8,163 bases of DNA from Actinomycetes bacterium (lineage in GTDB: Bacteria > Actinomycetota > Acidimicrobiia > Acidimicrobiales > Microtrichaceae). The stretch lies in assembly GCA_023437745.1 (NCBI GenBank), contig JAEZFI010000225.1, positions 1-8,163 of the forward strand, in the 5' to 3' direction. This document shows, in pieces, positions 1 through 5,598 of this stretch (position 1 is the stretch's first letter; the number at the start of each line of letters is the position of its first letter). Position numbers and translations under genes: made by a program. A model generated the notes under the pieces. The model made no database searches. It was not told the origin of the DNA and was given only the letters and a program-made list of their open reading frames with translations.

Positions 1-1
1 G

Positions 2-88
2 CGGGCGGCGGCGCGGCGCCTCGTCGGCCGCGTCGACGACCGGCGACGGCTGCGAGCGCAGCTCGACGCGGAGCGGCCGGGCCCCTGA
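2..88 (+). CDS. 3' end of an upstream gene, product unknown (partial)
   Basis: The frame beginning at base 2 is open for 28 codons and ends in TGA at 86-88. About nine in ten of its codons end in G or C, while the other two plus-strand frames over the same bases have clearly lower third-position GC. That is the signature of a coding frame in this genome. The tail is rich in arginine, alanine, aspartate and leucine, and ends in ERPGP. It looks like the end of a charged helix. No family can be assigned from so short a piece. A hairpin sits over the stop codon. The frame could still be chance, because the region is short and its start lies outside the window. Confidence 0.45.
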   Translation, partial: RAAARRLVGRVDDRRRLRAQLDAERPGP

Positions 89-101
89 CGCCGCGCGTCA
101 G
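85..101 (+). terminator. GC-rich hairpin over the stop of the upstream gene
   Basis: CTGACGC (85-91) and GCGTCAG (95-101) form a perfect 7-bp stem closed by a 3-base CGC loop. The TGA stop of the upstream partial gene lies inside the left arm. There is no T-run after the stem, so it is not a canonical intrinsic terminator. T-less hairpins at gene ends are common in high-GC actinobacteria. Its position, between that stop codon and the likely promoter of the gene at 198, fits a transcription end or an mRNA 3' stabiliser. Confidence 0.4.
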
Positions 102-153
102 CGACGTCACGAGCGGAGCCCGGGTCCGCAGCGCCGACGATAGCGGCGAGCTC

Positions 154-159
154 TAACAT
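154..159 (+). promoter_or_regulatory. putative -10 box for the Coq4-like operon
   Basis: TAACAT fits the actinobacterial TANNNT -10 pattern and is the most AT-rich hexamer in the gap between 89 and 197. It would place a transcription start near 166 and give a 5' untranslated leader of about 32 bases that includes the Shine-Dalgarno at 185-192. No convincing -35 element is visible 16-18 bases upstream. Confidence 0.4.
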
Positions 160-184
160 CGGACACGCCTCGAGGTGCGAGAAC

Positions 185-192
185 GGAAGGGG
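185..192 (+). promoter_or_regulatory. ribosome binding site deciding the GTG start at 198
   Basis: GGAAGGGG lies five bases before the GTG at 198. The purine run and the spacing support this GTG as the start of the Coq4-like gene, although an ATG would be more usual. Confidence 0.55.
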
Positions 193-197
193 CGTCG

Positions 198-1295
198 GTG
201 CGGTCGGAGGGCTCGAACGGTGCTGGTGCCTCGGACGACGACGTCGTCGCGATCGCTCGGGGCATCGCCTCGGCCGTGGCACCCGCCGACGGGCTCACAC
301 CGGTGCAGGCCAGCCTGCTCCGGTCCCTGCACGCCGCGCTGACGGGTCTCGATCTCGACCACTCCGAGCTCGAGCCGCTCGGGCCCGACGAGCTCGCAGC
401 GCTGCTCGCCGAGCGACCTGCGATGCTCCGTCACCGGGTGGTGCACGACATGGTCCTCGGCGAGCTCGTCCTCCGGCCCATCCCGCCGGAGGTCGCCCGG
501 CGGGTGGAGCGCTACGCGACGTCCCTCGGGATCGAGGACCGGTTCGTCCGGATCGCGCGCCGCTATGCCCAGGGCGCCTTCGGGCTCGCCTGGCTCGACC
601 TGCACCGCAGCGGCTTCGCCGAGCACTGGGAGCGCGCACGCACCGACCAGCTCAGGACCACCGTGAAGCTCGAGCACCAGCTGGCCGCCGGTGCGGAGGA
701 CGCGGCGCTCGCGGATCGATGGATGGCCTTCGCCGACCTGCCCCCGGGGACGCTCGGTCGTGGGGTCTGGGACGTGTACCGGAGCCGCGGGTTCGCCCTG
801 CCGGGTTCGATCGGCGGTGCGTCCGCCTACCTCGCCCAGCACGACTTCGTTCACGTCCTCGCCGACTACGGCACCAACCTGAGCGGCGAGGTCGAGGTCT
901 TCGCGCTGATCGGTCGAGCCGACCCGGACCCGAAGGGCTTCGCCTGGCTCGCCACCCTCGTCGGACTGTTCGAGACGGGCTACGTGGCGGACGCGGGGTT
1001 CTTCACCGGCGACCTGCGCGAGCGGCAGCTCGAGACGCCGGCGATGCACGTCCGGCTCGCTGACGCGTTCCGGCGCGGTCGTGACCTGTGCGATCGGCTC
1101 GGCATCGACCTGCTCGAGCTCGACTTCCACGAGCTCGCCGCCCGTCCCGTGGCGGAGGTCCGCCGGGAGCTGGGGTTCGGCCCGAAGGGCGAGGTCGCGA
1201 CCGCTGCCGGGTCACCCGGAGCCTTCGACCGGGCGGGCATGTCGAGGATCCAGCAGGCGTACGCAGCGTCGATCGACCGGGAGGTGGTCACATGA
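198..1295 (+). CDS. Coq4-like domain protein with helical N-terminal extension
   Basis: The 365-residue product has two parts. Residues about 33-140 form a leucine- and alanine-rich helical region that I can only compare loosely with TerB-like helical domains. Residues about 178-325 match the Coq4 family: the LPPGTLGR segment at 181-188 is typical, and H215, D216, H219 and E231 make the exact HDxxHx11E metal-binding motif. In eukaryotes COQ4 acts in coenzyme Q synthesis and is linked to oxidative decarboxylation at ring position C1. Actinobacteria normally use menaquinone, so the substrate here is unlikely to be ubiquinone and remains unknown. There is no signal peptide or clear membrane helix, so it is probably cytosolic or peripheral. 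The GTG start has a ribosome site five bases upstream. The gene overlaps the next one by ATGA, so the two are probably translationally coupled and it is the first gene of a four-gene operon. The Coq4-like assignment is strong, but any role is inferred. Confidence 0.85.
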   Translation: MRSEGSNGAGASDDDVVAIARGIASAVAPADGLTPVQASLLRSLHAALTGLDLDHSELEPLGPDELAALLAERPAMLRHRVVHDMVLGELVLRPIPPEVARRVERYATSLGIEDRFVRIARRYAQGAFGLAWLDLHRSGFAEHWERARTDQLRTTVKLEHQLAAGAEDAALADRWMAFADLPPGTLGRGVWDVYRSRGFALPGSIGGASAYLAQHDFVHVLADYGTNLSGEVEVFALIGRADPDPKGFAWLATLVGLFETGYVADAGFFTGDLRERQLETPAMHVRLADAFRRGRDLCDRLGIDLLELDFHELAARPVAEVRRELGFGPKGEVATAAGSPGAFDRAGMSRIQQAYAASIDREVVT

Positions 1296-1636
1296 GGTTC
1301 GCGCAGGGGATCGGGGTGCGGTGTGCGGAGCCGGACGCGCTCCTCGCGCTGCTGGCGGAGTGGGATGCGGGGCAGGCGACCACCGACGTGATGGGCTACA
1401 TCGGGACCCGGCTGCTGGCCGACAGGGACGAGCCGGGGCGCTACCTGATCCTGGCCGAGTTCGCCGAGGTCGACGGCGACCTCACGCCTGCGGAGGAGGC
1501 CGAGCGGAACAACCGGCGGGAGGAGACCGAGCGCTGGGCCGAGCGGCTCCGGGCGCTCGTGGACGGCGAGCCGGCGTGGACGCACTACGACGAGCTCTAC
1601 CGCACGGGGATCACCGGCAACCTCCGGACCGGCTGA
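1292..1636 (+). CDS. small ABM-like (dimeric alpha/beta-barrel) protein
   Basis: The 114-residue product has no signal peptide or membrane segment. The pattern LLADRDEPGRYLILAEF (about 41-57), followed by a helical stretch with NN and EET (73-80) and the closing DGEPAW region (91-96), resembles the small ferredoxin-like-fold proteins of the antibiotic biosynthesis monooxygenase (ABM) type common in actinobacteria. Members of that fold include cofactor-free monooxygenases of aromatic polyketides and quinols, but many have no known activity. No catalytic residue can be named with confidence. The start is the ATG that overlaps the previous stop (ATGA), served by GGAGGTGG at 1280-1287 with seven bases between GGAGG and ATG. 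An in-frame ATG at 1088 would overlap the Coq4-like gene by about 200 bases and is rejected. The fold assignment is moderate and the function unknown. Confidence 0.8.
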   Translation: MRFAQGIGVRCAEPDALLALLAEWDAGQATTDVMGYIGTRLLADRDEPGRYLILAEFAEVDGDLTPAEEAERNNRREETERWAERLRALVDGEPAWTHYDELYRTGITGNLRTG

Positions 1637-1645
1637 GGGGGCTCG

Positions 1646-2272
1646 ATGCCGCAGGACTACCACGACGGGCAACGAGGTCTTCAGGACCGCTTCGACACGC
1701 GCCGCCTCGCCGACCGCCTGGACCAGGCGACCGACGACCGGATCGGCGACCGCCACCGGTCGTTCATCGAGTCCCGCGACATGTTCTTCCTCGCCACGGC
1801 CGACGAACACGGCGTGCCGCAGTGCTCCTACAAGGGCGGCGCGCCGGGCTTCGTGCGCGTCGTCGACGAGCGCACCATCGCGTTCCCGATCTACGACGGC
1901 AACGGCATGTTCCTGTCGGCCGGGAACATCACGGTGAACCCGAAGGTCGGGATCCTGTTCATCGACCTCGAGGGGGGCACCCGCCTGCGCTTCAACGGGG
2001 TGGCCGGCATCGACCTCCACGATCCGCTCGTCGAGCACTACCCGGGGGCGCAGTTCGTCGTTCGGGTGCGGGGCGAGGCGGTGTTCGCGAACTGCCGCCG
2101 CTACGTTCACCACTACGAGCTGGTGGAGCGGTCGCCCTTCGTCCCCTCGGCGTCCGTGGATCCTCCGGTGCCGGACTGGAAGCTCGACCCGTGGTTCGAG
2201 GGCACGCTGCCCGACCACGACCCGGCGCTCGACCCGGACCACCCGAGCGCTCCCGCCATCCCGCAGTTCTGA
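1646..2272 (+). CDS. pyridoxamine 5'-phosphate oxidase-family FMN-binding protein
   Basis: The 208-residue product carries a PPOX-type split barrel at about residues 36-160. The strand pattern is characteristic: DMFFLATADEHGVPQ (45-59), a KGG/PGFVRV segment (63-72), TIAFPIYDGNGMF (77-89), and N98 P99 K100 VGILFID (101-107). This family binds FMN or, in related groups, F420 or heme, and includes oxidases, reductases and detoxifying enzymes. Which cofactor is used cannot be decided by eye. It is not a true PdxH, since it is embedded in an unrelated operon and has a proline- and aspartate-rich C-terminal tail from about 168. The start has GAGGGGG at 1635-1641, which overlaps the preceding stop codon, so it is likely coupled to the ABM-like gene. 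It is probably cytosolic. The family is confident, but the substrate is not known. Confidence 0.88.
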   Translation: MPQDYHDGQRGLQDRFDTRRLADRLDQATDDRIGDRHRSFIESRDMFFLATADEHGVPQCSYKGGAPGFVRVVDERTIAFPIYDGNGMFLSAGNITVNPKVGILFIDLEGGTRLRFNGVAGIDLHDPLVEHYPGAQFVVRVRGEAVFANCRRYVHHYELVERSPFVPSASVDPPVPDWKLDPWFEGTLPDHDPALDPDHPSAPAIPQF

Positions 2273-2314
2273 CCGCCGTTCCGCCGTAACGGAGCACCAC
2301 GCGGCGAGGACTGT

Positions 2315-2339
2315 GCAGACGAGGATCTGCGCGGGATCC
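2315..2339 (+). promoter_or_regulatory. two overlapping small hairpins before the FAD oxidoreductase gene
   Basis: GCAGA (2315-2319) pairs with TCTGC (2326-2330), and GGATC (2323-2327) pairs with GATCC (2335-2339). The two 5-bp stems share bases 2326-2327, so they cannot both form fully. They lie in the 83-base gap, just upstream of the ribosome site at 2344-2351. No TANNNT promoter box is seen in the gap, so the fourth gene is probably read from the operon promoter. The hairpins could modulate translation or RNA stability, but stems this short occur by chance in GC-rich DNA. Confidence 0.2.
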
Positions 2340-2343
2340 GCCC

Positions 2344-2351
2344 GGAGGTGG
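2344..2351 (+). promoter_or_regulatory. ribosome binding site of the FAD oxidoreductase gene
   Basis: GGAGGTGG with seven bases from GGAGG to ATG. The same octamer with the same spacing (1280-1287) precedes the ABM-like gene, which supports the ATG at 2356 as start. Confidence 0.7.
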
Positions 2352-2355
2352 TGCG

Positions 2356-3567
2356 ATGGATCAGACGGCGTACGACGTGATCGTGGTGGGCGCTCGGTGT
2401 GCCGGCGCCCCCACGGCGTTGCTGCTGGCTCGGCTCGGCCATCGCGTCCTGGTGCTCGACCGCTCGACGTTCCCGAGCGACACCATCTCGACCCACGTGG
2501 TGCACCCCACGGGCGTGGCGGCGCTGGAGCGCTGGGGCCTCCTGGACCAGGTCGTGGCCACGGGGTGCCCGCCGCTGCGGACGTACTCGTTCGACTTCGG
2601 GCCCGTCCGCGTGTCGGGCAGTCCTGGTACCGACGATCACCCGGTCGGCTACTGCCCGCGGCGCACGGTCCTCGACGGCATCCTGGTGGATGCCGCCTCG
2701 GCAGCGGGAGCCGAGGTCAGAGAGGGCTTCTTCGTCGAGGGCCTGACCTTCGACGGCGACCGGGTCACCGGCATCCGGGGTCGCGACCGGGGCGGCTCGT
2801 CGGTCACCGAGCGGGCGACCTGGGTCGTGGGTGCCGACGGCATCCGATCGCTCGTCGCCCGGTCCGTGCACGCCGAGCAGTACCGGCAGGTCGAACCCAA
2901 GCTCTGCGGCTACTACGCCTACTGGAGCGGCCTGCCGGTCGACGGCCGCTTCGAGGTCTACGACCGCGGCGACCGCGGGTTCGCCGCCGCCCCGACGAAC
3001 GACGACCTCACCCTGCTCGTCGGCGGCTGGCCGTACGAGGAGATGGAGGCCAACAAGTCGGACGTCGACGGCAACTACCTCGCCATCTTCGAGCGGGTGC
3101 CGGAGTTCGCGGACCGGCTCAGCGGGGCCACACGTGAGAGCCGGATCACCGGCATGGCGGTGCCCAACTTCTTCCGCCGGCCCTACGGCCCGGGGTGGGC
3201 GCTCGTGGGCGATGCCGGGTACAACCGGGACTTCATCACGGCGCAGGGCATCTCCGACGCGTTCCGCGACGCCGAACTGCTGGCGGGCGCCCTGGACGAC
3301 GCCCTCGCGGGCCGCCGTCCTGCCGAGGAGGCCCTGGCCGAGTACCACCGGACGCGCGACGAGGCCGTCCTCCCGATGTACGAGTTCACCCTGCAGGTCG
3401 CCACGTTCGGGCCGCCGCCACCCGAGCTCGAGCAGCTGCTCGGAGCGATGCAGGGCAACCAGCAGGCGATGGACGGCTTCGCCCGGGTCAACGCAGGTGT
3501 GACCTCACCCGCCGAGTTCTTCACCGAGGCGAACATCGCTGCGATCGTGGGCGCGTCGGCGGTCTGA
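2356..3567 (+). CDS. FAD-dependent oxidoreductase (geranylgeranyl reductase / aromatic hydroxylase superfamily)
   Basis: The 403-residue product opens with a Rossmann FAD site. YDVIVVGARCAGAPTALLLA (6-25) contains a GxRCAG variant of GxGxxG, and VLVLD (31-35) supplies the acidic residue that usually binds the adenosine ribose. A DG motif follows at D161-G162 (GADGIRS). The GD motif G285-D286 lies within WALVGDAGYNRDFITAQGIS (281-300), which is typical of FAD monooxygenases and geranylgeranyl-reductase-like enzymes. Length is usual for the group. Chemistry could be hydroxylation of an aromatic ring or reduction of an isoprenoid chain, and the sequence does not decide. It has no signal peptide. 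It is last in the likely operon, after an 83-base gap, and its 3' end overlaps the opposing membrane protein gene by 63 bases. The C-terminal stretch with PAEFFTEANIAAI looks like conserved family sequence, so this gene is probably the true owner of the overlap. Confidence 0.9.
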   Translation: MDQTAYDVIVVGARCAGAPTALLLARLGHRVLVLDRSTFPSDTISTHVVHPTGVAALERWGLLDQVVATGCPPLRTYSFDFGPVRVSGSPGTDDHPVGYCPRRTVLDGILVDAASAAGAEVREGFFVEGLTFDGDRVTGIRGRDRGGSSVTERATWVVGADGIRSLVARSVHAEQYRQVEPKLCGYYAYWSGLPVDGRFEVYDRGDRGFAAAPTNDDLTLLVGGWPYEEMEANKSDVDGNYLAIFERVPEFADRLSGATRESRITGMAVPNFFRRPYGPGWALVGDAGYNRDFITAQGISDAFRDAELLAGALDDALAGRRPAEEALAEYHRTRDEAVLPMYEFTLQVATFGPPPPELEQLLGAMQGNQQAMDGFARVNAGVTSPAEFFTEANIAAIVGASAV

Positions 3568-4641
3568 GGGTGGTTCGCCCGGCAGCAGGGCGACGAGGGC
3601 CACCGCGCAGGCCGGGAGCAGCACCCGCGTGACGTCCTCCCATCGCTCCCAGACGTTCCAGCCGAGGAACAGCGCGCCGGCGAGCGACAGGCCGACGACC
3701 AGGAGGTGCGCTCGTGGCACGCGCCGGCGGCACGCAGCGACGAGCAGTGCGGCGACGCCGACCAGGACCGCGACGTCGGCCGCGTCCCAGCGTCCGGCGG
3801 CGACACCCAGTCCCGTCCAGGGGGTGCCGATCCGCGAGTCGCCGGCACCGGACGGCCACACGCCGATCCGCCACCGGACGACGCAGGTCCAGCCGGCGAG
3901 CAGGGCGACGGGCGTGACGAGCGGCAGCAGGCGGCGCCACGGCGTCCGGGCCGACAGCTCGGCGAGCACGATGGCGGCGGGCACGACGAGTGTGGTCTCC
4001 CGCCCGAGGGCCGCCAGGCAGAAGGCGGCCACGGCCCAGCGGGTCTGCCCCCGGGACCACCAGGCGAGGCCGGCGAGCGTCGCGCCGACGGCGAGGTTGT
4101 CGGCGAGACCGGCCCAGCCCAGCTGCACGACGGCACCCGGCAGAGCGATGGCGAGCAGGGCGAGGTCGACCCGCCGCCCGCTCTGCTGCGCGAGGAGTGC
4201 CACCCCGGCCACGAGCGCGCCGGTCCCGATCGCCGTGAGCGCCAGCAGCACCCAGGGGACCGCAGCCGCAAAGCCCAGCGAGCCGAGCGCGGCGAGCCAT
4301 CCCATCAGCGGCCGTGCCGCCCGGTACGCATGCTCCTCGCGGCTGCCGAACACGCTGTGGTCCCGCAGCGTCGGGTCGAGCGCGAGGGCGGCGGCGTGCT
4401 GCCCGTCGTGCTGGTTGAGGATCGCCTCGGCGGCGTTGGACGGCGGGGTGTAGAGCGAGGTCAGCGTCTCCTGGTGCGCCTGGATGCCCGGGTCGGTGCC
4501 CAGGACCCGGAGCGTCAGCGCCGCCGCCGCCACGAGGACGGCCAGCGCCGCCACGCGCAGGACGGCACGGCGGTTCGAGGTCCCGACGGCCTCGGGCAGT
4601 GCCACGGGTGGCGTCGGGGCGAGCGCGGCGAGGAGCGACAT
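3505..4641 (-). CDS. multi-pass membrane protein, GT-C-like (possible surface-glycan synthesis)
   Basis: The 378-residue product has about nine or ten predicted membrane helices. The first lies at about 26-48, and others at about 112-150 (two), 157-176, 180-196, 202-225, 237-256, 289-304, 311-328 and 338-353. After the first helix comes an extracytoplasmic loop with D79-G80-Q81, an ALALDP segment (85-90) and AYRAARPLMGWLA (105-117). ALGRET follows at 211-216. This layout resembles the large family of bacterial membrane proteins related to GT-C glycosyltransferases (AZOBR_p60025-like). Glycosyl transfer is inferred and not shown. The last 20 residues, arginine- and aspartate-rich, are encoded inside the opposing FAD oxidoreductase gene and may be an overrun tail. 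The ATG is preceded by AGGAGG with only one base between, and an in-frame TGA lies just upstream. A GTG at codon 13 is an alternative start. It is likely co-transcribed with the methyltransferase 64 bases upstream. Confidence 0.75.
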   Translation of the reverse strand: MSLLAALAPTPPVALPEAVGTSNRRAVLRVAALAVLVAAAALTLRVLGTDPGIQAHQETLTSLYTPPSNAAEAILNQHDGQHAAALALDPTLRDHSVFGSREEHAYRAARPLMGWLAALGSLGFAAAVPWVLLALTAIGTGALVAGVALLAQQSGRRVDLALLAIALPGAVVQLGWAGLADNLAVGATLAGLAWWSRGQTRWAVAAFCLAALGRETTLVVPAAIVLAELSARTPWRRLLPLVTPVALLAGWTCVVRWRIGVWPSGAGDSRIGTPWTGLGVAAGRWDAADVAVLVGVAALLVAACRRRVPRAHLLVVGLSLAGALFLGWNVWERWEDVTRVLLPACAVALVALLPGEPPSDRRRAHDRSDVRLGEELGG

Positions 4642-4705
4642 CCCTCCTCAGATCGGCGCCGCCTCAGCGGCTCTTGAGGTGCACCTGCGACGGTGCGGGA
4701 GCCGT
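4642..4705 (-). promoter_or_regulatory. intercistronic leader with small hairpins and an AGGAGG almost touching the ATG
   Basis: Between the methyltransferase stop and the membrane protein start are GCCGC/GCGGC (4658-4662 and 4667-4671, loop CTCA), GCACC/GGTGC (4681-4685 and 4692-4696) and the palindrome AGGTGCACCT (4677-4686). On the minus-strand RNA, CCTCA (from 4675-4679) could pair either with TGAGG at 4662-4666 or with the TGAGG that begins the Shine-Dalgarno (4645-4649). Such alternative pairing could control ribosome access. AGGAGG is one base from the ATG, closer than the usual 5-9 bases. No TANNNT box is placed to give a separate promoter. Confidence 0.3.
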
Positions 4706-5533
4706 TCAGCGCTTCCGCCACCAGACGCCGGTCCAGTCCACCGTGTGGATCTCGTCGGTGATCCCCCGCTCGGCGCGGTAGTCCTCGACGGCCGCCCGGC
4801 ACGACTCCCAGCCGCCGTAGTCGTCGACCAGGACGAAGCCGCCGCGTGCCACCTTCGGCTCCAGGTGCTCGAGCGCGTCCATCGTCGACTGGTACAGGTC
4901 GCCGTCGAGGCGCAGGACGGCGAGCTGCTCGATGGGGGCGGCGGGCAGGGTGTCGCAGAACCACCCCTCCAGGAACCGGACCCGGTCGTCGAGGAGGCCG
5001 TAGCGCTCGAAGTTCGCCTTCACGGCGTCGACCCCGACCTTCAGGACCTCCACGTGGGACCAGTCGAGGTTCGCGTCCGCCGGGTAGCGGTCGCCGTCGG
5101 GGACCGGGAGGCCTTCGAAGGAGTCGGCCACCCAGACGGACCGCTCGGTGTCGCCGGCGGCCACGAGCACGGCCTTCATCAGGATGGTCACGCCGCCGCG
5201 CCACACGCCCGTCTCGACGAAGTCGCCGGGTACGCCGTCGGCGAGCGCGGTCCGGCAGGCCCACTGCACGTTGTCGAGCCGGGCGCTGCCGACCATGGTC
5301 TCGGCACCCGGGGGCCAGTCGCGGCCCTCCGCCCGGGCCCCCGGCTCGCCGCGCCGCTTCATCCTCCAGCCGAGGTCACGCAAGGACGCCTGCACCTCGT
5401 CGGGCGCTCCGGGGCCGGGCCAGCCACGCAGGTCGGCGTCCCACCACTCCTCGTCGAGGAACAGCTCGCGGGTCAGGCACCCGCGGAGGAGCTCGAGGTA
5501 GCGGTCGGCGGCGCTCGTGGCAGGGTCGGTCAC
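4706..5533 (-). CDS. TylF/MycF-type SAM-dependent O-methyltransferase
   Basis: The 275-residue product shows the hallmarks of the TylF/MycF (macrocin O-methyltransferase) family. GDFVETGVWRGG (103-114) forms the SAM-binding loop, ADSFEGLP (136-143) holds the acidic residue of the second strand, and LRLDGDLYQSTMDALE (207-222) and VDDYGGW (236-242) hold D210, D237 and D238. These correspond to the magnesium-binding aspartates of MycF. Characterised members methylate sugar hydroxyls on macrolides, and many others of unknown target sit in surface-polysaccharide loci. All key residues are present, so it should be active. It is cytosolic, with no signal peptide. It is followed after 64 bases by a GT-C-like membrane protein gene, which suggests methylation of a surface glycan, but that is inference. 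The GTG start has no Shine-Dalgarno. TAGCTT ends six bases before it, consistent with leaderless expression. The family is confident. Confidence 0.9.
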   Translation of the reverse strand: MTDPATSAADRYLELLRGCLTRELFLDEEWWDADLRGWPGPGAPDEVQASLRDLGWRMKRRGEPGARAEGRDWPPGAETMVGSARLDNVQWACRTALADGVPGDFVETGVWRGGVTILMKAVLVAAGDTERSVWVADSFEGLPVPDGDRYPADANLDWSHVEVLKVGVDAVKANFERYGLLDDRVRFLEGWFCDTLPAAPIEQLAVLRLDGDLYQSTMDALEHLEPKVARGGFVLVDDYGGWESCRAAVEDYRAERGITDEIHTVDWTGVWWRKR

Positions 5534-5539
5534 GCCGAG

Positions 5540-5545
5540 AAGCTA
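5540..5545 (-). promoter_or_regulatory. -10 box, putative leaderless promoter of the methyltransferase gene
   Basis: Read on the minus strand, TAGCTT is followed by six bases (CTCGGC) and then the GTG start at 5533. A transcript starting at that G would have no leader. There is no purine-rich ribosome site upstream of the GTG. No clear -35 hexamer is seen at the usual spacing. Confidence 0.6.
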
Positions 5546-5586
5546 GGGCGTCCGGGCGGTCATCCGGGACTGTCGGACCCCCTGGG

Positions 5587-5592
5587 TAGCGT
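5587..5592 (+). promoter_or_regulatory. -10 box, putative leaderless promoter of the DUF2786 gene
   Basis: TAGCGT is followed by six bases (CGTCCC) and then the ATG at 5599. The bases before the ATG have no Shine-Dalgarno-like purine run. Together with the box at 5540-5545 on the other strand, this makes a compact divergent promoter region of 65 bases. That region also holds TCCGGG twice (5551-5556, 5563-5568) and GGTC/GACC inverted arms (5558-5561, 5576-5579), which are possible but unproven operator elements. Confidence 0.6.
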
Positions 5593-5598
5593 CGTCCC

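Noticed and set aside
153..1130. 325-codon minus-strand open frame
   Set aside because: It lies opposite the Coq4-like gene and has no recognisable domain. The plus strand carries the HDxxHx11E motif and a ribosome site.
1088..1291. Upstream in-frame extension of the ABM-like gene to an ATG at 1088
   Set aside because: It would overlap the Coq4-like gene by more than 200 bases and its translation is arginine- and proline-rich. The ATG at 1292 has a good ribosome site and the common ATGA overlap.
980..2242. 420-codon minus-strand open frame spanning the first three plus-strand genes
   Set aside because: It is antisense to three genes with clear family motifs, shows no motif of its own, and is rich in R, V, P and H as expected from mirror frames in GC-rich DNA.
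1081..2289. 402-codon plus-strand open frame overlapping the first three operon genes
   Set aside because: Its translation is arginine- and glycine-rich without motifs, and it is out of frame with three well-supported genes.
2113..3348. 411-codon minus-strand open frame
   Set aside because: It is antisense to the FMN-barrel gene and the FAD oxidoreductase gene, both of which have intact cofactor motifs. The composition is that of a mirror frame.
3706..4677. 323-codon plus-strand open frame
   Set aside because: It is opposite the membrane protein. It is rich in G, R, E and P with no hydrophobic or domain pattern, while the minus frame gives about ten ordered membrane helices.
4677..4686. Palindrome AGGTGCACCT as a regulator binding site
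   Set aside because: One 10-base palindrome in a short GC-rich gap, with no second copy at another gene start, is not enough to claim an operator.
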